A DNA stretch of 23,785 nucleotides from Flavobacteriaceae bacterium UBA7433 (GTDB lineage Bacteria; Bacteroidota; Bacteroidia; Flavobacteriales; Flavobacteriaceae), in the NCBI GenBank assembly GCA_002477565.1, contig DLQL01000061.1, positions 441 through 24,225 of the forward strand, written 5' to 3'. The translations under genes were made by a program, and so were the position numbers. This document shows positions 7,043 through 13,588 of the stretch, piece by piece (position 1 is the stretch's first letter; each line of letters begins with the position of its first letter). Below the pieces are notes generated by a model. It searched no databases, was not told the origin of the DNA, and saw only the letters and a program-made list of their open reading frames with translations.

Positions 7043-8920
7043 TTAGCGCCCCATAAAAACCAACAAGACGGAAACATCACTTGGAGATACGCCACTGATG
7101 CGGCTCGCCTGGGAGATGGTCACCGGTTTGATTTTGGTCAACTTTTGACGCGCTTCGATAGACAGTGATTTTACTTTGTGGTAATCAAAATTTTCGGGAA
7201 TGGACACGTGCTCCAAACGCGTTAATTTGTCGGCATTGTTTTTTTCCTTCTCGATATAGCCTGCGTATTTGACGTGTACCTCTGTCTGTTCGACAACCTC
7301 ATCGTCAATTCCTTGTTCGTTTATAAATTCGGAAACTTTGGGGAATTGCCTGACCTCGTTAAACGTGAGTTGTGGACGTGCCGCAATCTTAAACATTTTC
7401 ATGGATTGAGAAATGGGAGCAGAGTCCTTAGACAAGAGAATTGGGTTTACATCTTCGGGCTTGACACTTGTCTTCTTAAGAAAAGCCACAAACAAGTCTG
7501 TTTTTTCTTGTTTTATTTTCACGCGATCCAAACGCTCTTGGGAAGCAAGGCCCAATGCATGCCCTTTGGGGGTCAGTCTTAAATCGGCATTGTCTTGACG
7601 CAAAAGCGTCCTGTATTCTGCACGTGATGTAAACATTCGGTAGGGCTCCTCGGTTCCTTTGGTAATCAAATCATCTATCAATACCCCGATATAAGCTTCG
7701 TGTCTTTTGAGCACAAAAGAAGCTTTGTTTTGTGTTTTTAAGGCCGCATTGATCCCTGCCATCAATCCTTGAGCTGCCGCTTCTTCATAGCCAGTAGTTC
7801 CGTTAATTTGGCCCGCAAAAAATAAGTTCTCAACCAACTTGGTTTCCAAGGTGTGCTTCAATTGGGTAGGTGGGAAGAAATCGTATTCAATGGCATAGCC
7901 AAAGCGAAAAAATTTGACATTTTCAAAGCCAGGTACTTTGCGCAAAGCACGGTCTTGAACATCTTCGGGCAAGGAAGTTGAAAATCCATTGACATAAATC
8001 TCACACGTGTCCCAGCCTTCTGGCTCTACAAATATTTGATGCCGGTCTTTGGTAGCAAATCGATCGATTTTATCTTCGATAGAAGGGCAGTAACGGGGAC
8101 CGGTACTTTGGATCCTGCCATTGAACATAGGCGAACGGTCAAAGCCTGTTCGCAACAAGTCATGTACCTCTTGAGACGTGTAGGACATATAACAGGATTT
8201 TTGGTGTTGCAATGGCTGTGTTGAGGAGAGGTAAGAAAATTTTTCTGGTGAGGCATCACCGGGTTGCTCAATCATTTTTGAAAAATCCAACGAGCGTGCA
8301 TCCACTCGGGGAGGGGTGCCTGTTTTCATTCGGCCGGCTTCAAAACCAACCTTGACAAGATTTTCTGTAATTCCTGTAGAAGCACCTTCTCCAGCTCTAC
8401 CACCGCCAAAAGTCTTTTCACCAATATGAATCAAACCGTTTAAAAAAGTTCCAGCAGTAAGGATTACTGTCTGTGCTTTGATGACAAAACCCAAAGCTGT
8501 TTGAACACCTTTGACCACTCCGTCTTCAATCACAAGTCCGTTGATCATGTCTTGGTAAAAATCTAAATTTTCCGTTGACTCCAACATACTGCGCCATTTT
8601 TCGGCAAAGCGCATGCGGTCGCTTTGCGCACGTGGACTCCACATGGCAGGGCCTTTGGACTTGTTGAGCATCTTAAACTGAATGGCCGTTTCGTCTGTAA
8701 CGATTCCACTGTAACCGCCAAGAGCGTCAATCTCACGAACGATTTGTCCTTTGGCAATTCCTCCCATGGCAGGGTTGCAGCTCATTTGAGCAATGTTTTG
8801 AAGGCTCATGGTAATCAAAAGGGTGCTCGCCCCTAAATTGGCACTTGCAGCAGCGGCTTCGCTCCCGGCATGGCCACCACCGACTACAATAACATCGTAT
8901 GTATTGGTAAATAAATTCAT
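7043..8920 (-). CDS. mnmG: tRNA uridine-34 5-carboxymethylaminomethyl modification enzyme MnmG
   Basis: This 625-residue FAD enzyme works with MnmE to install the cmnm5 group on the wobble uridine of several tRNAs. The N-terminal dinucleotide fold is YDVIVVGGGHAGSEAAAA (GGGHAG at 14-19). Both conserved cysteines are present: C48 in QMSCNPAMGG and C278 in GPRYCPSIEDK. NGTTGYEEAAAQGLMAG is the second GidA signature. The C-terminal helical domain, which binds MnmE and tRNA, ends in SRISGVSPSDVSVLLVFMGR. Length is normal. In many bacteria mnmG (gidA) lies beside the replication origin and parAB; here parS-like sites sit at both ends of the gene. It lies 44 bases downstream of ybeY, probably in one transcript. 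Confidence 0.98.
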   Translation of the reverse strand: MNLFTNTYDVIVVGGGHAGSEAAAASANLGASTLLITMSLQNIAQMSCNPAMGGIAKGQIVREIDALGGYSGIVTDETAIQFKMLNKSKGPAMWSPRAQSDRMRFAEKWRSMLESTENLDFYQDMINGLVIEDGVVKGVQTALGFVIKAQTVILTAGTFLNGLIHIGEKTFGGGRAGEGASTGITENLVKVGFEAGRMKTGTPPRVDARSLDFSKMIEQPGDASPEKFSYLSSTQPLQHQKSCYMSYTSQEVHDLLRTGFDRSPMFNGRIQSTGPRYCPSIEDKIDRFATKDRHQIFVEPEGWDTCEIYVNGFSTSLPEDVQDRALRKVPGFENVKFFRFGYAIEYDFFPPTQLKHTLETKLVENLFFAGQINGTTGYEEAAAQGLMAGINAALKTQNKASFVLKRHEAYIGVLIDDLITKGTEEPYRMFTSRAEYRTLLRQDNADLRLTPKGHALGLASQERLDRVKIKQEKTDLFVAFLKKTSVKPEDVNPILLSKDSAPISQSMKMFKIAARPQLTFNEVRQFPKVSEFINEQGIDDEVVEQTEVHVKYAGYIEKEKNNADKLTRLEHVSIPENFDYHKVKSLSIEARQKLTKIKPVTISQASRISGVSPSDVSVLLVFMGR

Positions 8921-8929
8921 AGTTAAAAA

Positions 8930-8945
8930 TGTTCCACGTGAAACA
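8930..8945. promoter_or_regulatory. parS: Candidate parS centromere site between ybeY and mnmG
   Basis: TGTTCCACGTGAAACA matches the known parS consensus TGTTnCACGTGAAACA at every position. It fills most of the 44-base gap between the ybeY stop and the mnmG start. ParB binds such sites, spreads, and loads condensin near the origin. I did not see parA or parB in the window, so the protein partner lies elsewhere. Binding by the host ParB is inferred. Confidence 0.75.
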
Positions 8946-8964
8946 ATGTTGTAAAATTAGGTTC

Positions 8965-9378
8965 CTATATCGTAAGTTTTGCGAGGCACTTGTCTTCCGC
9001 TGCGCGCATGATTTCTTTTTCTTTGTCGGTCTTGTCAAGATATCCCATGTAATGCAAAACACCGTGGATCATGACGCGGCTAAGCTCTGATTCAAATGAC
9101 GTGTTGTGCTCTTTGGCATTCTCTCGAACACGTGTAACCGAGATAAAAACGTCGCCGGCCAACATCTTTCCCAACGTGTAATCAAAGCTAATGATGTCTG
9201 TCAACGTATCGTGTTTTAAAAACTCGACATTCAGTTTCAACAAATAAGCATCGTCGCAAAAAATATAATTCAAATCCCCTTCTTTGTAAGAGCATTCTTT
9301 TATACAAGCAGCAATCCATTTTTGGAATTTATCTTCGTCTGTAAGTAAAAAATCAGTCTCGTAGTGGAAGGCAATCAT
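8965..9378 (-). CDS. ybeY: Endoribonuclease YbeY (16S rRNA maturation)
   Basis: This gene encodes 137 residues. YbeY is a metal-dependent RNase involved in 16S rRNA 3' end maturation and ribosome quality control. The family motif TDIISFDY lies at 60-67, and the metal site is HGVLHYMGYLD at 105-115. The usual third histidine of H-x3-H-x5-H is aspartate here (D115), followed by KTD; I believe this form is common in Bacteroidota. The frame is open nine codons further upstream, but the ATG at 9378 gives the usual N-terminus (MIAFHYETDF) and lies just inside a TATCTTTG promoter. It is the first gene of a likely ybeY-mnmG unit and is divergent from gltX. Confidence 0.93.
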   Translation of the reverse strand: MIAFHYETDFLLTDEDKFQKWIAACIKECSYKEGDLNYIFCDDAYLLKLNVEFLKHDTLTDIISFDYTLGKMLAGDVFISVTRVRENAKEHNTSFESELSRVMIHGVLHYMGYLDKTDKEKEIMRAAEDKCLAKLTI

Positions 9379-9391
9379 AGGTGCTTTTTTG

Positions 9392-9399
9392 CAAAGATA
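9392..9399 (-). promoter_or_regulatory. -7 promoter element of ybeY
   Basis: On the minus strand this reads TATCTTTG, an exact TAnnTTTG. Transcription would start near 9385-9389, leaving a leader of only about 7-10 bases. TTG about 22 bases upstream (9422-9424 on the plus strand, CAA) may serve as the -33 element. Confidence 0.6.
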
Positions 9400-9510
9400 A
9401 AGCAAACTTTCGAGTTAAGGGCAATGGGCGAAAAAGGGAGTTGGGTTAAGAAGACAAAATGAAAAGAGCCGAAAACAAAGCAAGAAGAAGCATCCATACA
9501 AGTATTTAAG

Positions 9511-9518
9511 TATCTTTG
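9511..9518 (+). promoter_or_regulatory. -7 promoter element of gltX
   Basis: TATCTTTG is an exact match to TAnnTTTG, 17 bases before the gltX ATG. No clear TTTG is seen at the -33 distance, so the promoter may rely on the -7 element or an activator. Confidence 0.5.
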
Positions 9519-9535
9519 CTTTTTAAAATTGAATC

Positions 9536-11068
9536 ATGAACAAAAGCATCCGAGTGCGTTTTGCACCAAGTCCCACGGGGCCCTTACATATTGGCGGAGT
9601 TAGAACCGCTTTGTACAACTATTTGTTCGCTAAGAAGCACGGGGGAACATTCGTGTTGCGAATCGAAGATACCGATCAAAATCGATATGTTTCCAATGCA
9701 GAACAATACATCATTGATGCATTGGAATGGAGTGGCATTCCTTTCGACGAAGGTCCTGGAAAAAATGAAAAGTTTGGACCCTACCGACAGTCGGAACGCA
9801 AAGAACTGTATCGCCAATACGCGGAGAAACTGGTCGCTTCTGGGAAAGCCTATTACGCGTTTGACAGTAGTGAGGAGCTGGAAACCGAACGCAAAAAGTG
9901 GGAAGAGAAAAAAGAGCCTTTTATATACAACCACAGCACGCGTGACCAACTAAACAACTCCCTCTGTATGAACGCTGAAGAGCTTCATAAAAAATTGGCA
10001 ACCGGAGATGCTTACGTAGTGCGTTTTAAGATGTACGACCCGAAAGAGGAAGGAGCCACTGTGCTTGAATCAAACGACTTGATTCGAGGAAATGTACAGT
10101 TTGAAAGACCTTTACTTGACGACAAAGTATTGTTTAAAAGCGACGGAATGCCGACCTACCACCTGGCAAACATTGTAGACGATCACCTGATGGAAATCAG
10201 TCATGTGATTCGAGGAGAAGAATGGTTGCCTTCTTTGCCGCTTCACATTGCATTGTACGATGCTTTTGGCTGGGAGGCTCCAGAATTTGCACACTTGCCT
10301 TTGATATTAAAGCCTGTTGGCAAAGGAAAATTGAGCAAACGAGACGGAGACAAATTGGGGTTCCCTGTATTCCCATTGGACTATAAAAATGAAGAAACAG
10401 GAGAGGTTTCCAAAGGATACAAAGAGGACGGATATTTGAGTGCTGCTTTTGTCAACATGCTGGCTTTGTTGGGATGGAATCCTGGAACAGAACAAGAATT
10501 GTTTGGAAGAGAAGAACTGGTGCAAAATTTCTCATTGGAAAGAGTTAGCAAGTCAGGCGCAAAATTCAGTCCAGAAAAAACAAACTGGTTCAACCAACAA
10601 TACGTACAGCAGATGTCAGCTCTTGAATTGGCAACACTGTTCTTGCCTTTGCTCAAAGAAAACAAAGTCGAAGTTGCTTTGGATCAACTGGAAATCGTTG
10701 TCGGAATGGTCAAAGAAAGGGCCGTCTTCGTAAAAGACTTATGGGAACTCAGCAAGTATTTTTTTAAAGCCCCTAAAGAATACGACCCAAAGGCTGTAAA
10801 AAAACAATGGAAACCCGATACAAAAGTACTGATGGAGGGATTGAAAACCGTCCTTAAAGAGCTCGATGATTTTTCTTCGGAAGCGGTAGAAAGTGACGTG
10901 AAAAAGTGGATGGCCAAAGAAGAAATCAGCTTTGGAAAAATCATGGCGCCATTTCGATTGAGTATCGTTGGAGCTTTGAAAGGCCCCCATTTGTTTGACA
11001 TCGTTGCTTTTATTGGAAAAGAAAAAGCGGTTCAAAGAATTGAACAGGCAATTGCCGTTTTAAAATAA
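9536..11068 (+). CDS. gltX: Glutamate--tRNA ligase
   Basis: This 510-residue class I aminoacyl-tRNA synthetase joins glutamate to tRNA-Glu. The N-terminal Rossmann fold starts IRVRFAPSPTGPLHIGGVRTALYNYL with the HIGH-type motif at 18-21, followed by LRIEDTDQNR. The second catalytic motif is KLSKRDG at 265-271 (the KMSKS equivalent). ISHVIRGEEWLPS lies between them. The C-terminal half is the helical anticodon-binding part. The start MNKSIRVRFAPSPT is canonical. The gene has its own promoter divergent from ybeY, and an SPFH-family gene follows after about 85 bases on the same strand. Confidence 0.98.
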   Translation: MNKSIRVRFAPSPTGPLHIGGVRTALYNYLFAKKHGGTFVLRIEDTDQNRYVSNAEQYIIDALEWSGIPFDEGPGKNEKFGPYRQSERKELYRQYAEKLVASGKAYYAFDSSEELETERKKWEEKKEPFIYNHSTRDQLNNSLCMNAEELHKKLATGDAYVVRFKMYDPKEEGATVLESNDLIRGNVQFERPLLDDKVLFKSDGMPTYHLANIVDDHLMEISHVIRGEEWLPSLPLHIALYDAFGWEAPEFAHLPLILKPVGKGKLSKRDGDKLGFPVFPLDYKNEETGEVSKGYKEDGYLSAAFVNMLALLGWNPGTEQELFGREELVQNFSLERVSKSGAKFSPEKTNWFNQQYVQQMSALELATLFLPLLKENKVEVALDQLEIVVGMVKERAVFVKDLWELSKYFFKAPKEYDPKAVKKQWKPDTKVLMEGLKTVLKELDDFSSEAVESDVKKWMAKEEISFGKIMAPFRLSIVGALKGPHLFDIVAFIGKEKAVQRIEQAIAVLK

Positions 11069-11152
11069 CGCGCAGAATTTTGTCAAGGAGTATGCATTGA
11101 CAATCGTTTTGCTAAATTGTTGTATTTTTAAAAAAATCTAAACTCTAATTTG

Positions 11153-12064
11153 ATGGAAAATCTTTTTTATTTAATACCTATTGCGCTGATTCTTTACTTT
11201 GGTTTGTTTGTTGTCAACCAACAAACCACCGCCATCGTTGAAAGGTTTGGAAAATTTACAAGCATTCGACAATCGGGGCTGCAATTTAAAATTCCTTTGG
11301 TGGATAAAATTTCGGGGCGTGTCAGCTTGAAAATACAGCAACTAGATGTCATCGTAGAAACCAAGACCAAAGACGATGTTTTTGTACAATTGAAAATTTC
11401 TGTTCAGTTTCAAATCCTTCGTGAAAAAGTCTATGACGCTTTTTACAAACTGCAAAACCCACACGATCAAATAACGGCTTACATCTTTGATACGGTCAGA
11501 GCGGAGGTGCCCAAAATGAAGTTGGACGATGTTTTTGAAAAAAAGGACGACATCGCACAAGCCATTCAAAGAGAATTGAAAGAGTCGATGTTGGCCTATG
11601 GATATGACATTGTAAAGGCCTTGGTTACAGACATCGATCCCGACGCGCAGGTAAAAGAAGCAATGAACCGAATCAATGCGGCAGAAAGAGAAAAATTAGC
11701 CGCTCAATTTGAAGGGGATGCACAGCGTATTTTAATTGTAGAACGCGCCAAAGCAGAAGCGGAAAGCAAGCGATTGCAAGGAATGGGAATCGCAGATCAA
11801 CGAAGAGAAATTGCACGTGGTCTGGAAGAGTCCGTAGATGTATTGAACAAGGCGGGAATCAATTCGCAAGAGGCATCTGCTTTGATTGTGATCACACAGC
11901 ACTACGACACCTTACAATCCATCGGTTCAGACACCAATAGCAATTTGATCTTGTTGCCCAACAATCCCAATGCTGCTAGCTCCATGTTAAATGATATGGT
12001 TACTAGTTTGGTGGCTGCGAACAAAATCAACGAACCGCCTGCTTTGAAAAGAAACAAAGAATAA
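11153..12064 (+). CDS. SPFH/band 7 membrane protein (stomatin/QmcA-like)
   Basis: This gene encodes 303 residues. One N-terminal membrane segment (FYLIPIALILYFGLFVV, about 5-21) is followed by the SPFH core: TTAIVERFGKFTSIRQSGLQ, KIPLVDKISGRVSLKIQQLD and VQLKISVQFQI. Then comes a long helical part rich in Ala, Glu and Arg (AMNRINAAEREKLAAQFEGD, AKAEAESKRLQG). Such proteins oligomerise in membrane microdomains. QmcA-type members associate with the FtsH protease in E. coli, but a partner here is unknown. The ATG at 11153 is preferred to the TTG directly before it. TATTTTTA at 11123-11130 may be the -7 element. The decayed reading frame downstream could be a former partner gene. Confidence 0.9.
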   Translation: MENLFYLIPIALILYFGLFVVNQQTTAIVERFGKFTSIRQSGLQFKIPLVDKISGRVSLKIQQLDVIVETKTKDDVFVQLKISVQFQILREKVYDAFYKLQNPHDQITAYIFDTVRAEVPKMKLDDVFEKKDDIAQAIQRELKESMLAYGYDIVKALVTDIDPDAQVKEAMNRINAAEREKLAAQFEGDAQRILIVERAKAEAESKRLQGMGIADQRREIARGLEESVDVLNKAGINSQEASALIVITQHYDTLQSIGSDTNSNLILLPNNPNAASSMLNDMVTSLVAANKINEPPALKRNKE

Positions 12065-12130
12065 AAAACCTTTATGCTTTTTTACTTTTTGTTTTAAAAC
12101 ACTGTTTTACAGATGTTTACATTTTTTTAA

Positions 12131-12562
12131 TTGCCTTTTTGCATTGGATGCACATGTGACTCCGATTTCAAATGCCGATACATTGTGAGCGTCTTGTCTT
12201 TCTTGGCAGAAGATTTGAAGTCCTTTGATTTGGCAAATGTCCTAAGAGCTACTCAAACAAATATCGGTGCTGAATTCCGCCCCTAAAGAGTTGGGGTTTC
12301 TTGCATTCGTCCATCAATGGATCCACAGATACTCGCTTAAAACTGAGTTGATCTCTAGATTTTCTAATGCAGTGGTGCCTGTGTTTATCTTAAAGACCGT
12401 ATTGTCTGTTTCTCAATAAAAACCGGTGAAGCTAAAACCGTTTATTTCCAAGGAGGCTTAACTAGCAAAGAAGAAGAAGAAAAACTTGCTGTTGGTGCTT
12501 GTTGGGCGGTGTTTTGCTTGCTAAAAAAGCAAAAGGATTGGCATAAAAAAACCTGTAAATAA
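12131..12562 (+). pseudogene. Decayed gene of unknown function downstream of the SPFH gene
   Basis: The 530-base gap after the SPFH gene holds plus-strand stretches that read like protein but are broken. 12131-12286 encodes a run including FLAEDLKSFDLANVLRATQT up to a stop. The next frame then reads APKELGFLAFVHQWIHRYSL and onward to about 12415. 12368-12562 is open for 64 codons with KTGEAKTVYFQGGLTSKEEE. An alternative ending in another frame, LLGGVLLAKKAKGLA with stop at 12544-12546, looks like a membrane or Gly-rich tail. The fragments jump between frames and are interrupted by stops, so they fit a frameshifted remnant better than a live gene. I do not recognise the family. Chance open frames cannot be excluded. 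Confidence 0.45.
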
Positions 12563-12571
12563 ATTTACAGG
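12545..12571 (-). terminator. Rho-independent terminator of tatA
   Basis: CCTGTAAA and TTTACAGG pair around a TAAA loop at 12552-12571. On the minus strand the hairpin is followed by seven T (12545-12551). It begins 25 bases past the tatA stop codon. Confidence 0.85.
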
Positions 12572-12596
12572 CAATCTTTAAAAAAATAAAAAAATC

Positions 12597-12788
12597 TTAA
12601 GATGGGTCTTTTTTTGAATCCTCTTTGTCTTCTTCTTTGGAAGCATTTTTAAACTCTTTGATTCCGCTTCCTAGGCCGCGCATCAATTCTGGAATTTTTC
12701 TACCTCCGAAAAGCAGGAGTACAACGACGATGATCACAATGACTTGGGGTCCCCCAATCATTCCTAAAAAGATACTGAGTAAATTCAT
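12597..12788 (-). CDS. tatA: Twin-arginine translocase subunit TatA/TatE
   Basis: This gene encodes 63 residues. TatA forms the pore of the Tat system, which exports folded proteins with twin-arginine signals. The architecture is typical: a short N-terminal membrane segment (about 14-27, PQVIVIIVVVLLLFGG), the hinge FGGRKIPEL at 27-35, an amphipathic helix (MRGLGSGIKEFKNA) and a charged Lys/Glu/Asp tail. tatC is not in the window. The gene has its own TACCTTTG promoter element and its own terminator, so it seems to be transcribed alone although it follows rnr and the GIN-domain gene. Confidence 0.93.
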   Translation of the reverse strand: MNLLSIFLGMIGGPQVIVIIVVVLLLFGGRKIPELMRGLGSGIKEFKNASKEEDKEDSKKDPS

Positions 12789-12808
12789 AATGCGTATATT
12801 TTGAGCTA

Positions 12809-12816
12809 CAAAGGTA
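12809..12816 (-). promoter_or_regulatory. -7 promoter element of tatA
   Basis: On the minus strand this reads TACCTTTG, an exact TAnnTTTG, about 20 bases before the tatA ATG. No convincing -33 element is seen. Confidence 0.5.
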
Positions 12817-12863
12817 GCAAATTGTTGGATATAAAATTTATCAAAAATTATTTTTGTAAAAGC

Positions 12864-13562
12864 CTATTGCCCTTGGTTTTGTAAATCTTGTTGTGGTTGG
12901 ATTTGACCGCCCATTGATTTTTTGCTAAGCAGTGAGGAAGGACTGCCTTTGTAATTGACGATCCCCCCAAAAGTCGCCTTGGCATCCAAAACAGCATCGG
13001 TGTGAATATCGGCTACAGCTCCTGAAGACACGACAATATTTGTGTGTTTGGATTTCAAATTGAAAGCTTGGTAAGTGGCGCCTGTTGAAAATTTGCAATT
13101 TTGAGCCTTTGTGGTCCCCGTGAGTTGCAAACTGCCTCCTGTAAGGGCTTTAATTTTCAAATACTCCAAAGCTAAATCGAGTTCTATGTGTGCGTCTTCC
13201 TGAGCACTCAACTGCAATTGGGCTTGTTCGAGTGTATGAATGGACCGAATAGTGGCCCCTTGAAAAACTTCCAATTCCAAAAGAAAACCTGTATAATACA
13301 AATCGATCTGAAGTGATTTTGAATCAAAAACACTTTTTAAATTCAGTGTGATTGTAAGACATCCTTTTTTGTTTTTCAGATAGACTTCAGAGGCTTTTTC
13401 TCCTGTAATGACAATTTTCTGTTCGTAAGAAGGAATCAAATTTACCTCCAATCCTTTGTATACTTTTACCTTGTCAAAAGCTTTTAAAAAATGAATGCTT
13501 TTTTCTTGGGCCAAGCCACAAGTAGTCATCATTAATAAGAGAAGAAGTAACTTGTTTTTCAT
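12864..13562 (-). CDS. Exported GIN-domain (DUF2807) protein
   Basis: This gene encodes 232 residues. A signal peptide covers 1-19 (MKNKLLLLLLMMTTCGLAQ). The mature part is a succession of short beta strands with the head GIN pattern: FDKVKVYKGLEVNLIPSYEQ, then KIVITGEKASEV, and later repeated strands such as LKIKALTGGSLQLTG and VVSSGAVADIHTDA. Such right-handed beta structures are common in exported Bacteroidota proteins of unknown role, and the adhesin label given to the family is not proven. The C-terminus is a Gln-rich tail (QIQPQQDLQNQGQ). It starts 26 bases after the rnr stop on the same strand, so it is very likely co-transcribed with rnr. The function is unknown. Confidence 0.85.
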   Translation of the reverse strand: MKNKLLLLLLMMTTCGLAQEKSIHFLKAFDKVKVYKGLEVNLIPSYEQKIVITGEKASEVYLKNKKGCLTITLNLKSVFDSKSLQIDLYYTGFLLELEVFQGATIRSIHTLEQAQLQLSAQEDAHIELDLALEYLKIKALTGGSLQLTGTTKAQNCKFSTGATYQAFNLKSKHTNIVVSSGAVADIHTDAVLDAKATFGGIVNYKGSPSSLLSKKSMGGQIQPQQDLQNQGQ

Positions 13563-13588
13563 TTGTAAACAATTGCTTTTTTTAAGGT

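Noticed and set aside
7621..8640. Further CACGTG cores inside mnmG (for example near 7622, 8004 and 8629)
   Set aside because: The flanking bases do not fit the parS skeleton (no GTTn before or nAAC after), and they lie in coding sequence.
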